From: a bacterium
GTDB lineage: Bacteria; Verrucomicrobiota; Kiritimatiellia; UBA8416; CAMZLY01
Reading direction: 5' to 3'
Assembly (NCBI GenBank): GCA_030632465.1
Contig: DAOVUR010000082.1
Coordinates: 1 to 7,977, forward strand
Length of the DNA: 7,977 nucleotides
Shown: positions 1 to 6,445 of the stretch, piece after piece
Numbering within the stretch: the stretch's first letter is position 1
Layout: each line of letters begins with the position of its first letter
Notes under the pieces: model-generated
The model's database searches: none
Told to the model about the DNA's origin: nothing
Seen by the model: the letters and a program-made list of their open reading frames with translations, nothing else
Program-made: the position numbers and the translations under genes

Positions 1-885
1 CTATGTGATTTGCTTTTGAAAGAAGGTCATGAGGTTGTTGCTATTGATAACTTGATTACAGGTAATGTTGCAAATATTGAGCATCTGGCCAGTAATGATA
101 AGTTTAAGTTTATTAAGCATGATGTTACTGAATATATCTATTTAGACGGTGATGTTGATTATATTTACCATTTTGCATCTCCAGCCAGTCCTATTGACTA
201 TCTGCAGCTTCCGATCCAGACTTTAAAGGTTGGCGCATTGGGAACACATAAGGTTCTTGGTTTAGCACGCGCTAAAGGTGCTCGTTTCACTATTGCATCA
301 ACCTCCGAAGTGTATGGTGATCCACTAGTTCATCCACAGGTAGAAGATTACTGGGGTAATGTTAATCCGGTAGGGCCGCGTGGTGTATATGATGAAGCTA
401 AGCGCTTTGCAGAAGCAATGACAATGGCTTATCACCGTTATCATGGTGTTGACACTAAAATCGTTCGTATCTTTAATACTTATGGTCCACGTATGCGTGC
501 AAAAGATGGGCGTGTAATTCCTGCCTTTGTTAATCAGGCTTTAAAGAATGAAGATATAACTGTTTTTGGTGAAGGTCAGCAGACTCGTAGCTTCTGTTTT
601 GTTTCTGATCTATTAGCTGGAATCTATAAGCTGTCTTGCAGTTCAGAGACTGGGCCGATAAATATTGGTAATCCAATAGAGATGACAGTATTGCAGTTGG
701 CTGACAAAATTATTGAACTTACTGGCAGCAAGTCAAAGATTATTCATGAACCACTACCTGTTGATGATCCGCAGGTTCGTCAGGCTGATATCACATTGGC
801 TAAAAAGCTTCTTGATTGGGAGCCTGTAGTTAAACTTGATGATGGTATGGCTAAAGTTATTGAGTACTTTAAAGCAAGACTTTAG
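1..885 (+). CDS. uxs: UDP-glucuronate decarboxylase (UDP-xylose synthase), 5'-truncated
   Basis: This is an extended short-chain dehydrogenase/reductase expected to oxidise and decarboxylate UDP-glucuronate to UDP-xylose with bound NAD, in the cytosol, for surface polysaccharide synthesis. The reading frame is open from base 1, so the gene enters from the left. The N-terminal strand and the Gly-rich NAD motif, about 15-20 residues, are missing. Visible are the end of the Rossmann start (AIDNLITGN), the catalytic TSEVYGDP segment, the Tyr-x-x-x-Lys pair in GVYDEAKR (Tyr 388-390, Lys 400-402), RIFNTYGPRM, DGRVIPAF and QTRSFCFVSDL. The TSE triplet, the HPQ..DYWG..NP.GPR block and the QTR.F arginine match UXS proteins such as human UXS1 better than generic nucleotide-sugar epimerases or 4,6-dehydratases. 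The C-terminus is complete (TAG at 883-885). The TTG at base 10 is not a real start. A related UDP-sugar epimerase or dehydratase is a less likely alternative. Confidence 0.88.
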   Translation, partial: LCDLLLKEGHEVVAIDNLITGNVANIEHLASNDKFKFIKHDVTEYIYLDGDVDYIYHFASPASPIDYLQLPIQTLKVGALGTHKVLGLARAKGARFTIASTSEVYGDPLVHPQVEDYWGNVNPVGPRGVYDEAKRFAEAMTMAYHRYHGVDTKIVRIFNTYGPRMRAKDGRVIPAFVNQALKNEDITVFGEGQQTRSFCFVSDLLAGIYKLSCSSETGPINIGNPIEMTVLQLADKIIELTGSKSKIIHEPLPVDDPQVRQADITLAKKLLDWEPVVKLDDGMAKVIEYFKARL

Positions 886-890
886 AGGCA

Positions 891-918
891 GTGAATAGCG
901 AATAACTAATAGTGAATA
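891..918. repeat. Degenerate heptanucleotide tandem repeat
   Basis: Four consecutive 7-base units read GTGAATA, GCGAATA, ACTAATA and GTGAATA. They start 5 bases after the uxs stop codon and lie just before the terminator. Units 1 and 4 are identical; units 2 and 3 differ from them by 1 and 2-3 bases. The array is short and its function is unknown. It may be a remnant of a longer slippage-prone intergenic repeat. Confidence 0.5.
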
Positions 919-942
919 GTTGCGGTTATTTATTCAGCATAA

Positions 943-981
943 AAAAAGTCCTATAAGTCGTAATGACCTATAGGACTTTTT
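943..981. terminator. Bidirectional intrinsic terminator between uxs and gyrA
   Basis: A perfect 13-bp inverted repeat pairs 943-955 (AAAAAGTCCTATA) with 969-981 (TATAGGACTTTTT). Inside it are an A/C mismatch (956/968), a further 3 bp (957-959 with 965-967) and a 5-base loop, GTAAT. The A-tract on one side and T-tract on the other give a U-run on either strand. It sits between the convergent ends of uxs and gyrA (gyrA stop at 995-997), exactly where a shared rho-independent terminator is expected. Confidence 0.9.
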
Positions 982-994
982 GGTTTCTATGTTT

Positions 995-3607
995 TTAGTC
1001 TTCTTTGTTAGCTGTTTCTTCGGCTGGTGTAGTAGTTTCTTCTGTTGCAGGTATTTCTGCGCTTGCTTCAGCTGTTTCACCTTCGGCATCATCAGCGACT
1101 TCTGGCACTACATCATCTTCTGCAGCAACAACTGTTGCAGAGACTAGTTTGTCGCCATCGTTAAGCTTCACTAGGCGTACACCTTGTGTGGCTCTACCAA
1201 TAACGGAGATGGATTTCACTGCCATCTTGATCATTATGCCGTTGGCTGTAATTAGCATCAGTGAATCATCTTCATGTGCAACATGTGCGCCAATAACTTT
1301 ACCATTACGATCAGTTGTCTTTATGGCTATAATGCCGATACCACCACGCTTGGTGATGCGCCATTCGTCAAACGATGATCGTTTGCCATAACCGTGTTCT
1401 GTACAGACTAGATATGTAGAATCTTCGTCAATGATACTTAGGCTGTTTACTTTATCGCCTTCACGCAGTTTGATGCCGCGTACTCCACGAGTTACACGTC
1501 CTTGATCACGCAGTTGTGTTTCTTCGAAGCGGTTACTCATACCGTTTTCAGTTGCTAGTAGAAGTTGGTTGGAACCGTCAGTGAGTTTCACATCAAGTAG
1601 TTCGTCATCTTCATCGATGTTGATGGCTATAATACCGTCTTTACGAACATTGCTGTATTTTGAAAGGTTGGTTTTCTTGATAACGCCTTTACGTGTGGCT
1701 AGTATCATGAATTGTCCTTCATCGAATTCACGGATTGGAATAGTTGCAGCAATTTTTTCCTCATCACGAAGATTAAGCAGGTTGACAATAGCTTTTCCGC
1801 GAGCAGTTCTGCCTGCTTCTGGAATTTGGAATGCCATCTTCCAGTAAACGCGACCATCTTTAGTGAAGAACAGCATTTTATCATGCGTCTTTGCCATGAA
1901 GAGATGTTCAACAAAATCATCTTCCTTGGTTGTCATGCCCGAAACACCTTTACCACCGCGACGCTGTTCACGATAGGTGTCAACAGGTACACGTTTGATA
2001 TATCCTTCATGACTAATGGTGATGATGCATGGTTCGTCAGCAATTAGATCCATGATGTTTACGTCGTCTTGAGAAACAGTTATCTCTGTTCTGCGCACAT
2101 CGCCATAACGTTCTTTAAGCTCTGCTAACTCTTCTTTGATTAGCGCATATATTTTCTCATCATGTGCAAGCAAATCTATTAGATATGCGATATATGTGCA
2201 TAGTTCGTTATACTCAGCTTCAACTTTTTCGCGTTCTAGACCAGTAAGCTGGTAGAGGCGCATTTCTAGAATTGCTTTAGCTTGTATTTCACTGAAAGCA
2301 TATTTTGCTATAATAGCTATTCTGGCTTCATCACGATTTTTGGTGCCACGAATAAGTTTCACGATATCATCAAGGTTATCAAGTGCTTTCAATAATCCTT
2401 CGAGGATATGTTGACGAGCTTGAGCTTTATTCAGGTCAAACTGTATACGTCTAGTGACAACTTCGAATCTATGATCCACAAAATGCCCAAGAATCTCTTT
2501 CAGGTTCATTACTTTAGGCTGGCCATCAACAATGGCTAGCATGTTGGCGCCAAATGTTGTCTGTAGCTGTGTGTATTTGTAGAGGCTACTGATAATAACA
2601 TCAGCCATAACGCCACGTTTAAGTTCAATTACTACACGAACTGGCTCTTTGGTGTTAGACTCATCACGTAAGGCGGAAATGCCTTCTATGGTCTTTTCAT
2701 GAACTAGATGTGCGATATGCTCAACGAATTTAGCCTTATTGACCTGGTAAGGTAGTTCGGTAATGATGATTGTATCTTTACCGCTCTTCTCGTTAGGGAT
2801 GATTTCGGCACGTCCGCGTACTCGCATCTGACCACGCCCTGTTTTGTACATGTCGTCGATAGGCTGTAGTCCGCAGATTATACCTTCGGTAGGGAAGTCT
2901 GGCCCTTTGATAAACTGCATCATGTCAGAAACCGTTGAACGCGGATTATCAATTAGGTGTGTCAGTCCATCTACTAGCTCGCCAAGGTTATGTGGCGGGA
3001 TGTTTGTTGCCATACCAACAGCAATACCTGTCGATCCGTTTAGTAACAGGTTAGGGACCTTTGATGGTAGAACGAGTGGTTGTTCTAGTGATTCATCGTA
3101 GTTAGGTCCGAAATCGACAGTTTTCTTGTCAATATCAGCCAGTAGATCTTCAGCCATACGTTCCATGCGGATTTCTGTATAACGCATAGCAGCGGCTGAG
3201 TCACCATCACGTGAACCGAAGTTACCTTGACCGTCTACGAGAGGATAGCGCATGGAAAAGTCCTGTGCCATTCTTACGATAGTGTCATAGACAGCTGTAT
3301 CGCCATGTGGATGGTACTTACCAATTACATCACCAACAACACGTGCAGACTTTTTGTATGCTGCAGTGTGTGTGTTGTTAAGTTCTTTCATGGCGAAAAG
3401 TACACGGCGATGAACAGGCTTAAGTCCATCACGCACATCTGGCAGTGCTCTGCCGACAATTACGCTCATGGAGTAATCGATATAAGAGTTACTCATTTCC
3501 AGTTCAATTGGAATATTGCTGATATTATCAGGCATGACTTCTTCAGGTGTTACATTTTCAGGCGTAACATCTTCAGGCTTTTTATCTTCTGGGGTTTTGT
3601 TTTCCAT
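995..3607 (-). CDS. gyrA: DNA gyrase subunit A
   Basis: GyrA is the breakage-reunion subunit of DNA gyrase, a type IIA topoisomerase that with GyrB introduces negative supercoils using ATP. The 870-residue protein is near the E. coli length (875). The winged-helix/tower core includes YIDYSMSVIVGRALPDVRDG (residues 42-61) and KYHPHGDTAVYD (97-108). The catalytic tyrosine is Tyr143 in AAAMRYTE. The GyrA box QRRGGKG (548-554), which marks gyrase against ParC/topoisomerase IV, is present and followed by the beta-pinwheel DNA-wrapping domain (about 525-825). Residue 104, equivalent to E. coli Ser83, is Thr; residue 108, equivalent to Asp87, is Asp. The N-terminus is about 21 residues longer than in E. 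coli and consists of pentapeptide repeats. The tail (829-870) is acidic and rich in Ala, Glu and Thr. The ATG start lies 5 bases after the gyrB stop, with no strong Shine-Dalgarno, suggesting translational coupling. Met25 is a possible alternative start. Confidence 0.98.
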   Translation of the reverse strand: MENKTPEDKKPEDVTPENVTPEEVMPDNISNIPIELEMSNSYIDYSMSVIVGRALPDVRDGLKPVHRRVLFAMKELNNTHTAAYKKSARVVGDVIGKYHPHGDTAVYDTIVRMAQDFSMRYPLVDGQGNFGSRDGDSAAAMRYTEIRMERMAEDLLADIDKKTVDFGPNYDESLEQPLVLPSKVPNLLLNGSTGIAVGMATNIPPHNLGELVDGLTHLIDNPRSTVSDMMQFIKGPDFPTEGIICGLQPIDDMYKTGRGQMRVRGRAEIIPNEKSGKDTIIITELPYQVNKAKFVEHIAHLVHEKTIEGISALRDESNTKEPVRVVIELKRGVMADVIISSLYKYTQLQTTFGANMLAIVDGQPKVMNLKEILGHFVDHRFEVVTRRIQFDLNKAQARQHILEGLLKALDNLDDIVKLIRGTKNRDEARIAIIAKYAFSEIQAKAILEMRLYQLTGLEREKVEAEYNELCTYIAYLIDLLAHDEKIYALIKEELAELKERYGDVRRTEITVSQDDVNIMDLIADEPCIITISHEGYIKRVPVDTYREQRRGGKGVSGMTTKEDDFVEHLFMAKTHDKMLFFTKDGRVYWKMAFQIPEAGRTARGKAIVNLLNLRDEEKIAATIPIREFDEGQFMILATRKGVIKKTNLSKYSNVRKDGIIAINIDEDDELLDVKLTDGSNQLLLATENGMSNRFEETQLRDQGRVTRGVRGIKLREGDKVNSLSIIDEDSTYLVCTEHGYGKRSSFDEWRITKRGGIGIIAIKTTDRNGKVIGAHVAHEDDSLMLITANGIMIKMAVKSISVIGRATQGVRLVKLNDGDKLVSATVVAAEDDVVPEVADDAEGETAEASAEIPATEETTTPAEETANKED
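3521..3595 (-). repeat. Five-copy 15-bp repeat encoding pentapeptides at the GyrA N-terminus
   Basis: Codons 5-29 of gyrA form five in-frame 15-base units that encode TPEDK, KPEDV, TPENV, TPEEV and MPDNI, consensus x-P-E-(D/N/E)-V. Proline is invariant at position 2. The DNA of the middle three units shares the core CCTGAA, so repeat duplication with later divergence is likely. The segment lies before the conserved start of the GyrA fold and adds roughly 21 residues relative to E. coli GyrA. Confidence 0.75.
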
Positions 3608-3612
3608 AATTA

Positions 3613-6045
3613 TTAAATATCCAAGTTGGCGTTAAGAGCATTTTTCTGAATGAATTCACGACGAGGTGCTACTTCGTCACCCATCAGTACGGTAAACATG
3701 TCATCGGCTTTTACGGCATCATCAAGTACTACCTTGAGTAGTTTGCGCGTTTCCGGGTTCATTGTTGTTTCGTATAGCTGATCAGGGTTCATTTCGCCCA
3801 AACCTTTAAAGCGCTGTATACGTCTTCCTTTTCTGCCTAGCTCTCTGATAGTTTCGAGAACTTCAGGTAGTGAGTGTATCTCTTTTGGTTCATCACCATT
3901 TAGTAATGTGCAAAAGGCTTTTTCTGAAGGTGTGTAGCATTCTGTTGTGAAGCCGAGTTTATCAAGTTTAGCTACGATAGATTCAAGTTTTGCTGCAATA
4001 TGAATTTCTACCCAGCTGATTGACGTTTCTGGTTTGCTGTCAGACTCTGTTACTTCATCAACAACTTCCACGTCGTGACCGGTTGTTTGTTCTGCTTCTT
4101 CTTGCAGTGCACAAAGCTCTTGATCGGTATAGACGTATTGTTTGTTGATGTCAGTTTCAGTTTCCACTGTTACTAGGTAACGAGGGAATTTGCCGTTTTC
4201 GCTGTTGCGAGTTTTTAAGTATGTTGCAACATCAATACGGCGCCTTGTTAGAATCTGAATAACGGAATCTAGTTCGGTTAAGGTAGTCAGTAACTCCAGA
4301 AGTGTTTCATCTTCTAGTGATTTGTCATCATTAAGTTTTAATGTGATACCTTGAGCACCTAAAGCCAAGAGACGTTCGGTTAGCTGTGGATCTGAATCAA
4401 TATATTCTTCGTTCTTGCCTTTTGTAATCTTATATAGTGGTGGTTGTGCAAGATAAACATAACCGCTCTCGATTAGTTCCGGCATTTGGCGGTACAAGAA
4501 TGTGAGGAGTAGGGTACGGATATGCGCACCATCCACATCAGCATCAGTCATGATAATGATTTTGTGATATCTGATTTTTTCTATATTGAAGTCGTCGTGT
4601 CCAATACCAGCACCAATAGCTGTTATCAGAGTTCTGATCTCTTTATTATTTAGAATTTTATCAAGACGCGCTTTCTCCACGTTAAGAACTTTTCCGCGAA
4701 GCGGCAGAATAGCCTGAATTTTACGGTTACGTCCCTGCTTGGCTGAACCACCCGCACTGTCACCTTCCACGATATATAGTTCGCACTTAGCTGGGTCACG
4801 CTCCGAACAATCGGCAAGCTTGCCCGGTAGTGCATTAGAATCAAGTGCACCTTTGCGTCTTGTTAGATCGCGCGCCTTACGAGCAGCAGCACGAGCGCGG
4901 GCAGCTACAAGGGCTTTGTCTATGATCAGTCTGGCAATCTTTGGTGTTTCTTCAAAGAATATTGCTAGTTGTTCATTCACAATTGATTCAACAATCCCCT
5001 GAACTTCGCTATTCCCCAGCTTTGTCTTCGTTTGCCCTTCAAATTGCGGATCAGGAACTTTAACGCTTACAATGGCAGTTAATCCTTCACGGATATCATC
5101 ACCGCTCATGGAATCGCCATCATTCTTGAATATCTTATTTGCTTTTGCGTATGAGTTCACCGTACGGGTTAATGCAGAGCGGAATCCACTTAGATGTGTT
5201 CCACCTTCAATAGTATTGATGTTATTACAGAAACTATAGATATTTTCGCTATATGCATCTGTGTATTGCATTGCGATTTCTACTTCCACATCGTCCTTCG
5301 TTTTATCTATAGAGAAAACACTAGGCGTTGTTTCTGTTTTATTGCGATTAAGATAGAGCACAAATTCCTTGAGACCACCGTCAAACTTGAAAATTTCTTC
5401 TTGTTCGGTATTTTCATCTTTCAATATGATATTGATGCCCTTATTAAGAAAGGCAAGTTCACGTAAGCGTGTGGTTAAAATATCCCATTCGAATTTATCA
5501 GTAGAAAAGATAGTACTGTCTGGCTTGAACGTTATTTTTGTACCAGCATTCTGGGTTTTACCTATGACCTCTAACTTTGTGGTGGGATGCCCAGCCTCAT
5601 AGCGTTGATGATGTATCTTTCCGTCACGGCGAACTTCCACTTCAAGCCATTCGCTAAGTCCGTTCACACATGATACACCAACACCATGTAATCCGCCGGA
5701 TACTTTGTAGGAATCACTATCAAATTTACCACCAGCATGAAGGGTAGTTAGCACTACTTCAACAGCAGGTTTTCCTTCAGTGGCATGCATATCAACAGGG
5801 ATACCACGTCCATTATCATTTACCGACAGTGAACCATCTGTATGTATGGTTACTTGGATTTTTGTACAGTATCCAGCTAATGCTTCATCGATACTATTAT
5901 CTACAACTTCATATACACAATGGTGAAATCCTCGAACTGCAGTGTCCCCAATATACATAGCGGGACGTTTACGAACGGCCTCGATTCCTTCTAATACTGT
6001 GATGCTTGTAGCATCATAGCTGTGCTCAGTTTTCGGTTCTGACAT
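3613..6045 (-). CDS. gyrB: DNA gyrase subunit B
   Basis: GyrB is the ATPase and TOPRIM subunit of DNA gyrase and works with the GyrA encoded immediately downstream. At 810 residues it is close to E. coli GyrB (804). The GHKL ATPase domain shows EVVDN (Glu46, Asn50), DNGRGIP (Asp77) and GGLHGVGVSCVNGLSE (117-132). The transducer domain supplies QTK with Lys340, equivalent to E. coli Lys337. The TOPRIM domain has VEGDSAGGSAKQGRNRK with Glu427 and the metal-binding DADVD triad (Asp501, 503, 505). The conserved tail includes QRFKGLGEMNPDQL (744-757). Between PPLYKITKGK and the tail lies an insert of about 170-190 residues (about 545-735), as in E. coli GyrB and absent from Gram-positive forms. 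GyrB rather than ParE is supported by this architecture and the gyrA neighbour. The ATG start is preceded by AGAGAGGA at a good distance. The gene reads away from efp. Confidence 0.98.
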   Translation of the reverse strand: MSEPKTEHSYDATSITVLEGIEAVRKRPAMYIGDTAVRGFHHCVYEVVDNSIDEALAGYCTKIQVTIHTDGSLSVNDNGRGIPVDMHATEGKPAVEVVLTTLHAGGKFDSDSYKVSGGLHGVGVSCVNGLSEWLEVEVRRDGKIHHQRYEAGHPTTKLEVIGKTQNAGTKITFKPDSTIFSTDKFEWDILTTRLRELAFLNKGINIILKDENTEQEEIFKFDGGLKEFVLYLNRNKTETTPSVFSIDKTKDDVEVEIAMQYTDAYSENIYSFCNNINTIEGGTHLSGFRSALTRTVNSYAKANKIFKNDGDSMSGDDIREGLTAIVSVKVPDPQFEGQTKTKLGNSEVQGIVESIVNEQLAIFFEETPKIARLIIDKALVAARARAAARKARDLTRRKGALDSNALPGKLADCSERDPAKCELYIVEGDSAGGSAKQGRNRKIQAILPLRGKVLNVEKARLDKILNNKEIRTLITAIGAGIGHDDFNIEKIRYHKIIIMTDADVDGAHIRTLLLTFLYRQMPELIESGYVYLAQPPLYKITKGKNEEYIDSDPQLTERLLALGAQGITLKLNDDKSLEDETLLELLTTLTELDSVIQILTRRRIDVATYLKTRNSENGKFPRYLVTVETETDINKQYVYTDQELCALQEEAEQTTGHDVEVVDEVTESDSKPETSISWVEIHIAAKLESIVAKLDKLGFTTECYTPSEKAFCTLLNGDEPKEIHSLPEVLETIRELGRKGRRIQRFKGLGEMNPDQLYETTMNPETRKLLKVVLDDAVKADDMFTVLMGDEVAPRREFIQKNALNANLDI

Positions 6046-6053
6046 ATACCGTA

Positions 6054-6062
6054 TTCCTCTCT
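6054..6062 (-). promoter_or_regulatory. gyrB ribosome binding site
   Basis: On the minus strand, AGAGAGGAA lies with its AGGA core 9 bases before the gyrB ATG (6043-6045). This supports that start, which also matches the expected GyrB N-terminus. Confidence 0.75.
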
Positions 6063-6079
6063 AAATTCACAAAGAAATC

Positions 6080-6108
6080 ACTATACCTTATAGTAGTCTG
6101 TTGAGCAA
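6080..6108 (-). promoter_or_regulatory. Probable sigma-70-type promoter of gyrB-gyrA
   Basis: On the minus strand, TTGCTC (6103-6108) and TATAGT (6080-6085) are separated by exactly 17 bases. The -10 matches the consensus at 5 of 6 bases; the -35 keeps TTG and matches at 3 of 6. The predicted transcript would start near 6073, leaving a leader of about 28 bases that holds the ribosome binding site. Gyrase promoters in other bacteria are often activated by relaxation of supercoiling through their -10 region; whether this applies here is inference. Confidence 0.5.
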
Positions 6109-6142
6109 GCTTCTAGTTGTAAAAAATGAAGAAATATTAAGC

Positions 6143-6184
6143 AAAATCGCTGGTAGTCACTAACCGAAATTAAGTTGCGATTTT
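6143..6184. repeat. 8-bp inverted repeat in the gyrB/efp spacer
   Basis: AAAATCGC at 6143-6150 is the exact reverse complement of GCGATTTT at 6177-6184, with 26 bases between them. It lies 35 bases upstream of the predicted gyrB -35 box, so it could be an operator or part of a leader fold. A chance match of this size in 400 bases is quite possible, so the functional reading is weak. Confidence 0.35.
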
Positions 6185-6261
6185 ATGGTCCGAAAATGGT
6201 ATGTAATGTGGCTTTTAAGCTGTGTGTTTGAGGCTTAGTTAGTGAGTTGAGTAACATGTAT

Positions 6262-6291
6262 TTGCGGGAATAGAAGATAGTGGATTATGAT
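6262..6291 (+). promoter_or_regulatory. Candidate rightward promoter (distal) for efp-epmA
   Basis: TTGCGG (6262-6267) and TATGAT (6286-6291) are separated by 18 bases. The -10 differs from consensus at one base and the -35 keeps TTG. It would give a leader of about 148 bases before efp. It competes with the TTGACA/TATAAG candidate at 6321-6353, and neither is decisive. Confidence 0.28.
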
Positions 6292-6300
6292 TACGATTAT
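6283..6300 (+). repeat. Three-unit hexamer repeat followed by G6
   Basis: GATTAT, GATTAC and GATTAT occur back to back and are followed by GGGGGG at 6301-6306. The units overlap the distal candidate -10 element. This is a short low-complexity block and may mean nothing by itself. Confidence 0.4.
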
Positions 6301-6320
6301 GGGGGGTAATACGGTCTTTC

Positions 6321-6353
6321 TTGACATTTATGTGAAATAGGGGTAGGTATAAG
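6321..6353 (+). promoter_or_regulatory. Candidate rightward promoter (proximal) for efp-epmA
   Basis: A perfect -35 consensus TTGACA (6321-6326) is followed by TATAAG (6348-6353), which matches the -10 consensus at 5 of 6 bases. The 21-base spacing is longer than the usual 16-18, so the two boxes may not work together. If used, the transcript would begin near 6360 with a leader of about 86 bases. Confidence 0.3.
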
Positions 6354-6434
6354 CCTGCATTTTTGAGGTAGGTGAGTATTACGTGATATGTGATGCGGTT
6401 TCACCATGGTTTTATCGATATTATATATTATTTT

Positions 6435-6443
6435 AGGAGAAGG
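6435..6443 (+). promoter_or_regulatory. efp ribosome binding site
   Basis: AGGAGAAGG lies directly before the efp ATG, with the AGGAG core 6 bases from the start codon. It is the strongest Shine-Dalgarno in the window, fitting a highly expressed translation factor. Confidence 0.85.
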
Positions 6444-6445
6444 TT

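Larger units (their letters stand above)
6046..6445. other. Long divergent intergenic region between gyrB and efp
   Basis: These 400 bases have no convincing gene on either strand; the longest start-to-stop stretches I noticed are about a dozen codons. Near the gyrB side are its ribosome binding site and promoter. The middle holds an 8-bp inverted repeat (6143-6150 and 6177-6184). From about 6262 to 6353 there are candidate rightward promoter elements and a short hexamer repeat followed by six Gs. The efp ribosome binding site closes the region. No riboswitch or tRNA fold was recognised by eye. Confidence 0.7.

Noticed and set aside
10..12. TTG as the start codon of the uxs gene
   Set aside because: The frame is open to base 1 and the protein begins in the middle of the NAD-binding fold, so the true start lies left of the window.
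1005..1391. Plus-strand open frame of 128 codons opposite the gyrA 3' end
   Set aside because: It is antisense to the conserved GyrA C-terminal domain and acidic tail. Its Ser/Ala-rich composition is just the complement of the Glu/Ala codons, and it has no recognisable domain or ribosome binding site.
3227..3616. Plus-strand open frame of 129 codons opposite the gyrA 5' end
   Set aside because: It lies wholly over the highly conserved GyrA catalytic core on the other strand, and the encoded sequence resembles no known protein.
995..6045. Topoisomerase IV (parE/parC) instead of gyrase
   Set aside because: The A subunit has an intact GyrA box (QRRGGKG) and a full beta-pinwheel domain, and the B subunit has the GyrB-type insert. 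Together these favour gyrase.
6399..6429. TATATA/TATATT close to efp as a -10 box
   Set aside because: No acceptable -35 lies at 16-18 bases, and the start site would fall on the efp ribosome binding site. It is more likely just an AT-rich leader.
6046..6445. Replication origin next to gyrB
   Set aside because: I saw no DnaA-box cluster (TTATNCACA or its complement) and there is no dnaA, dnaN or recF in the window.
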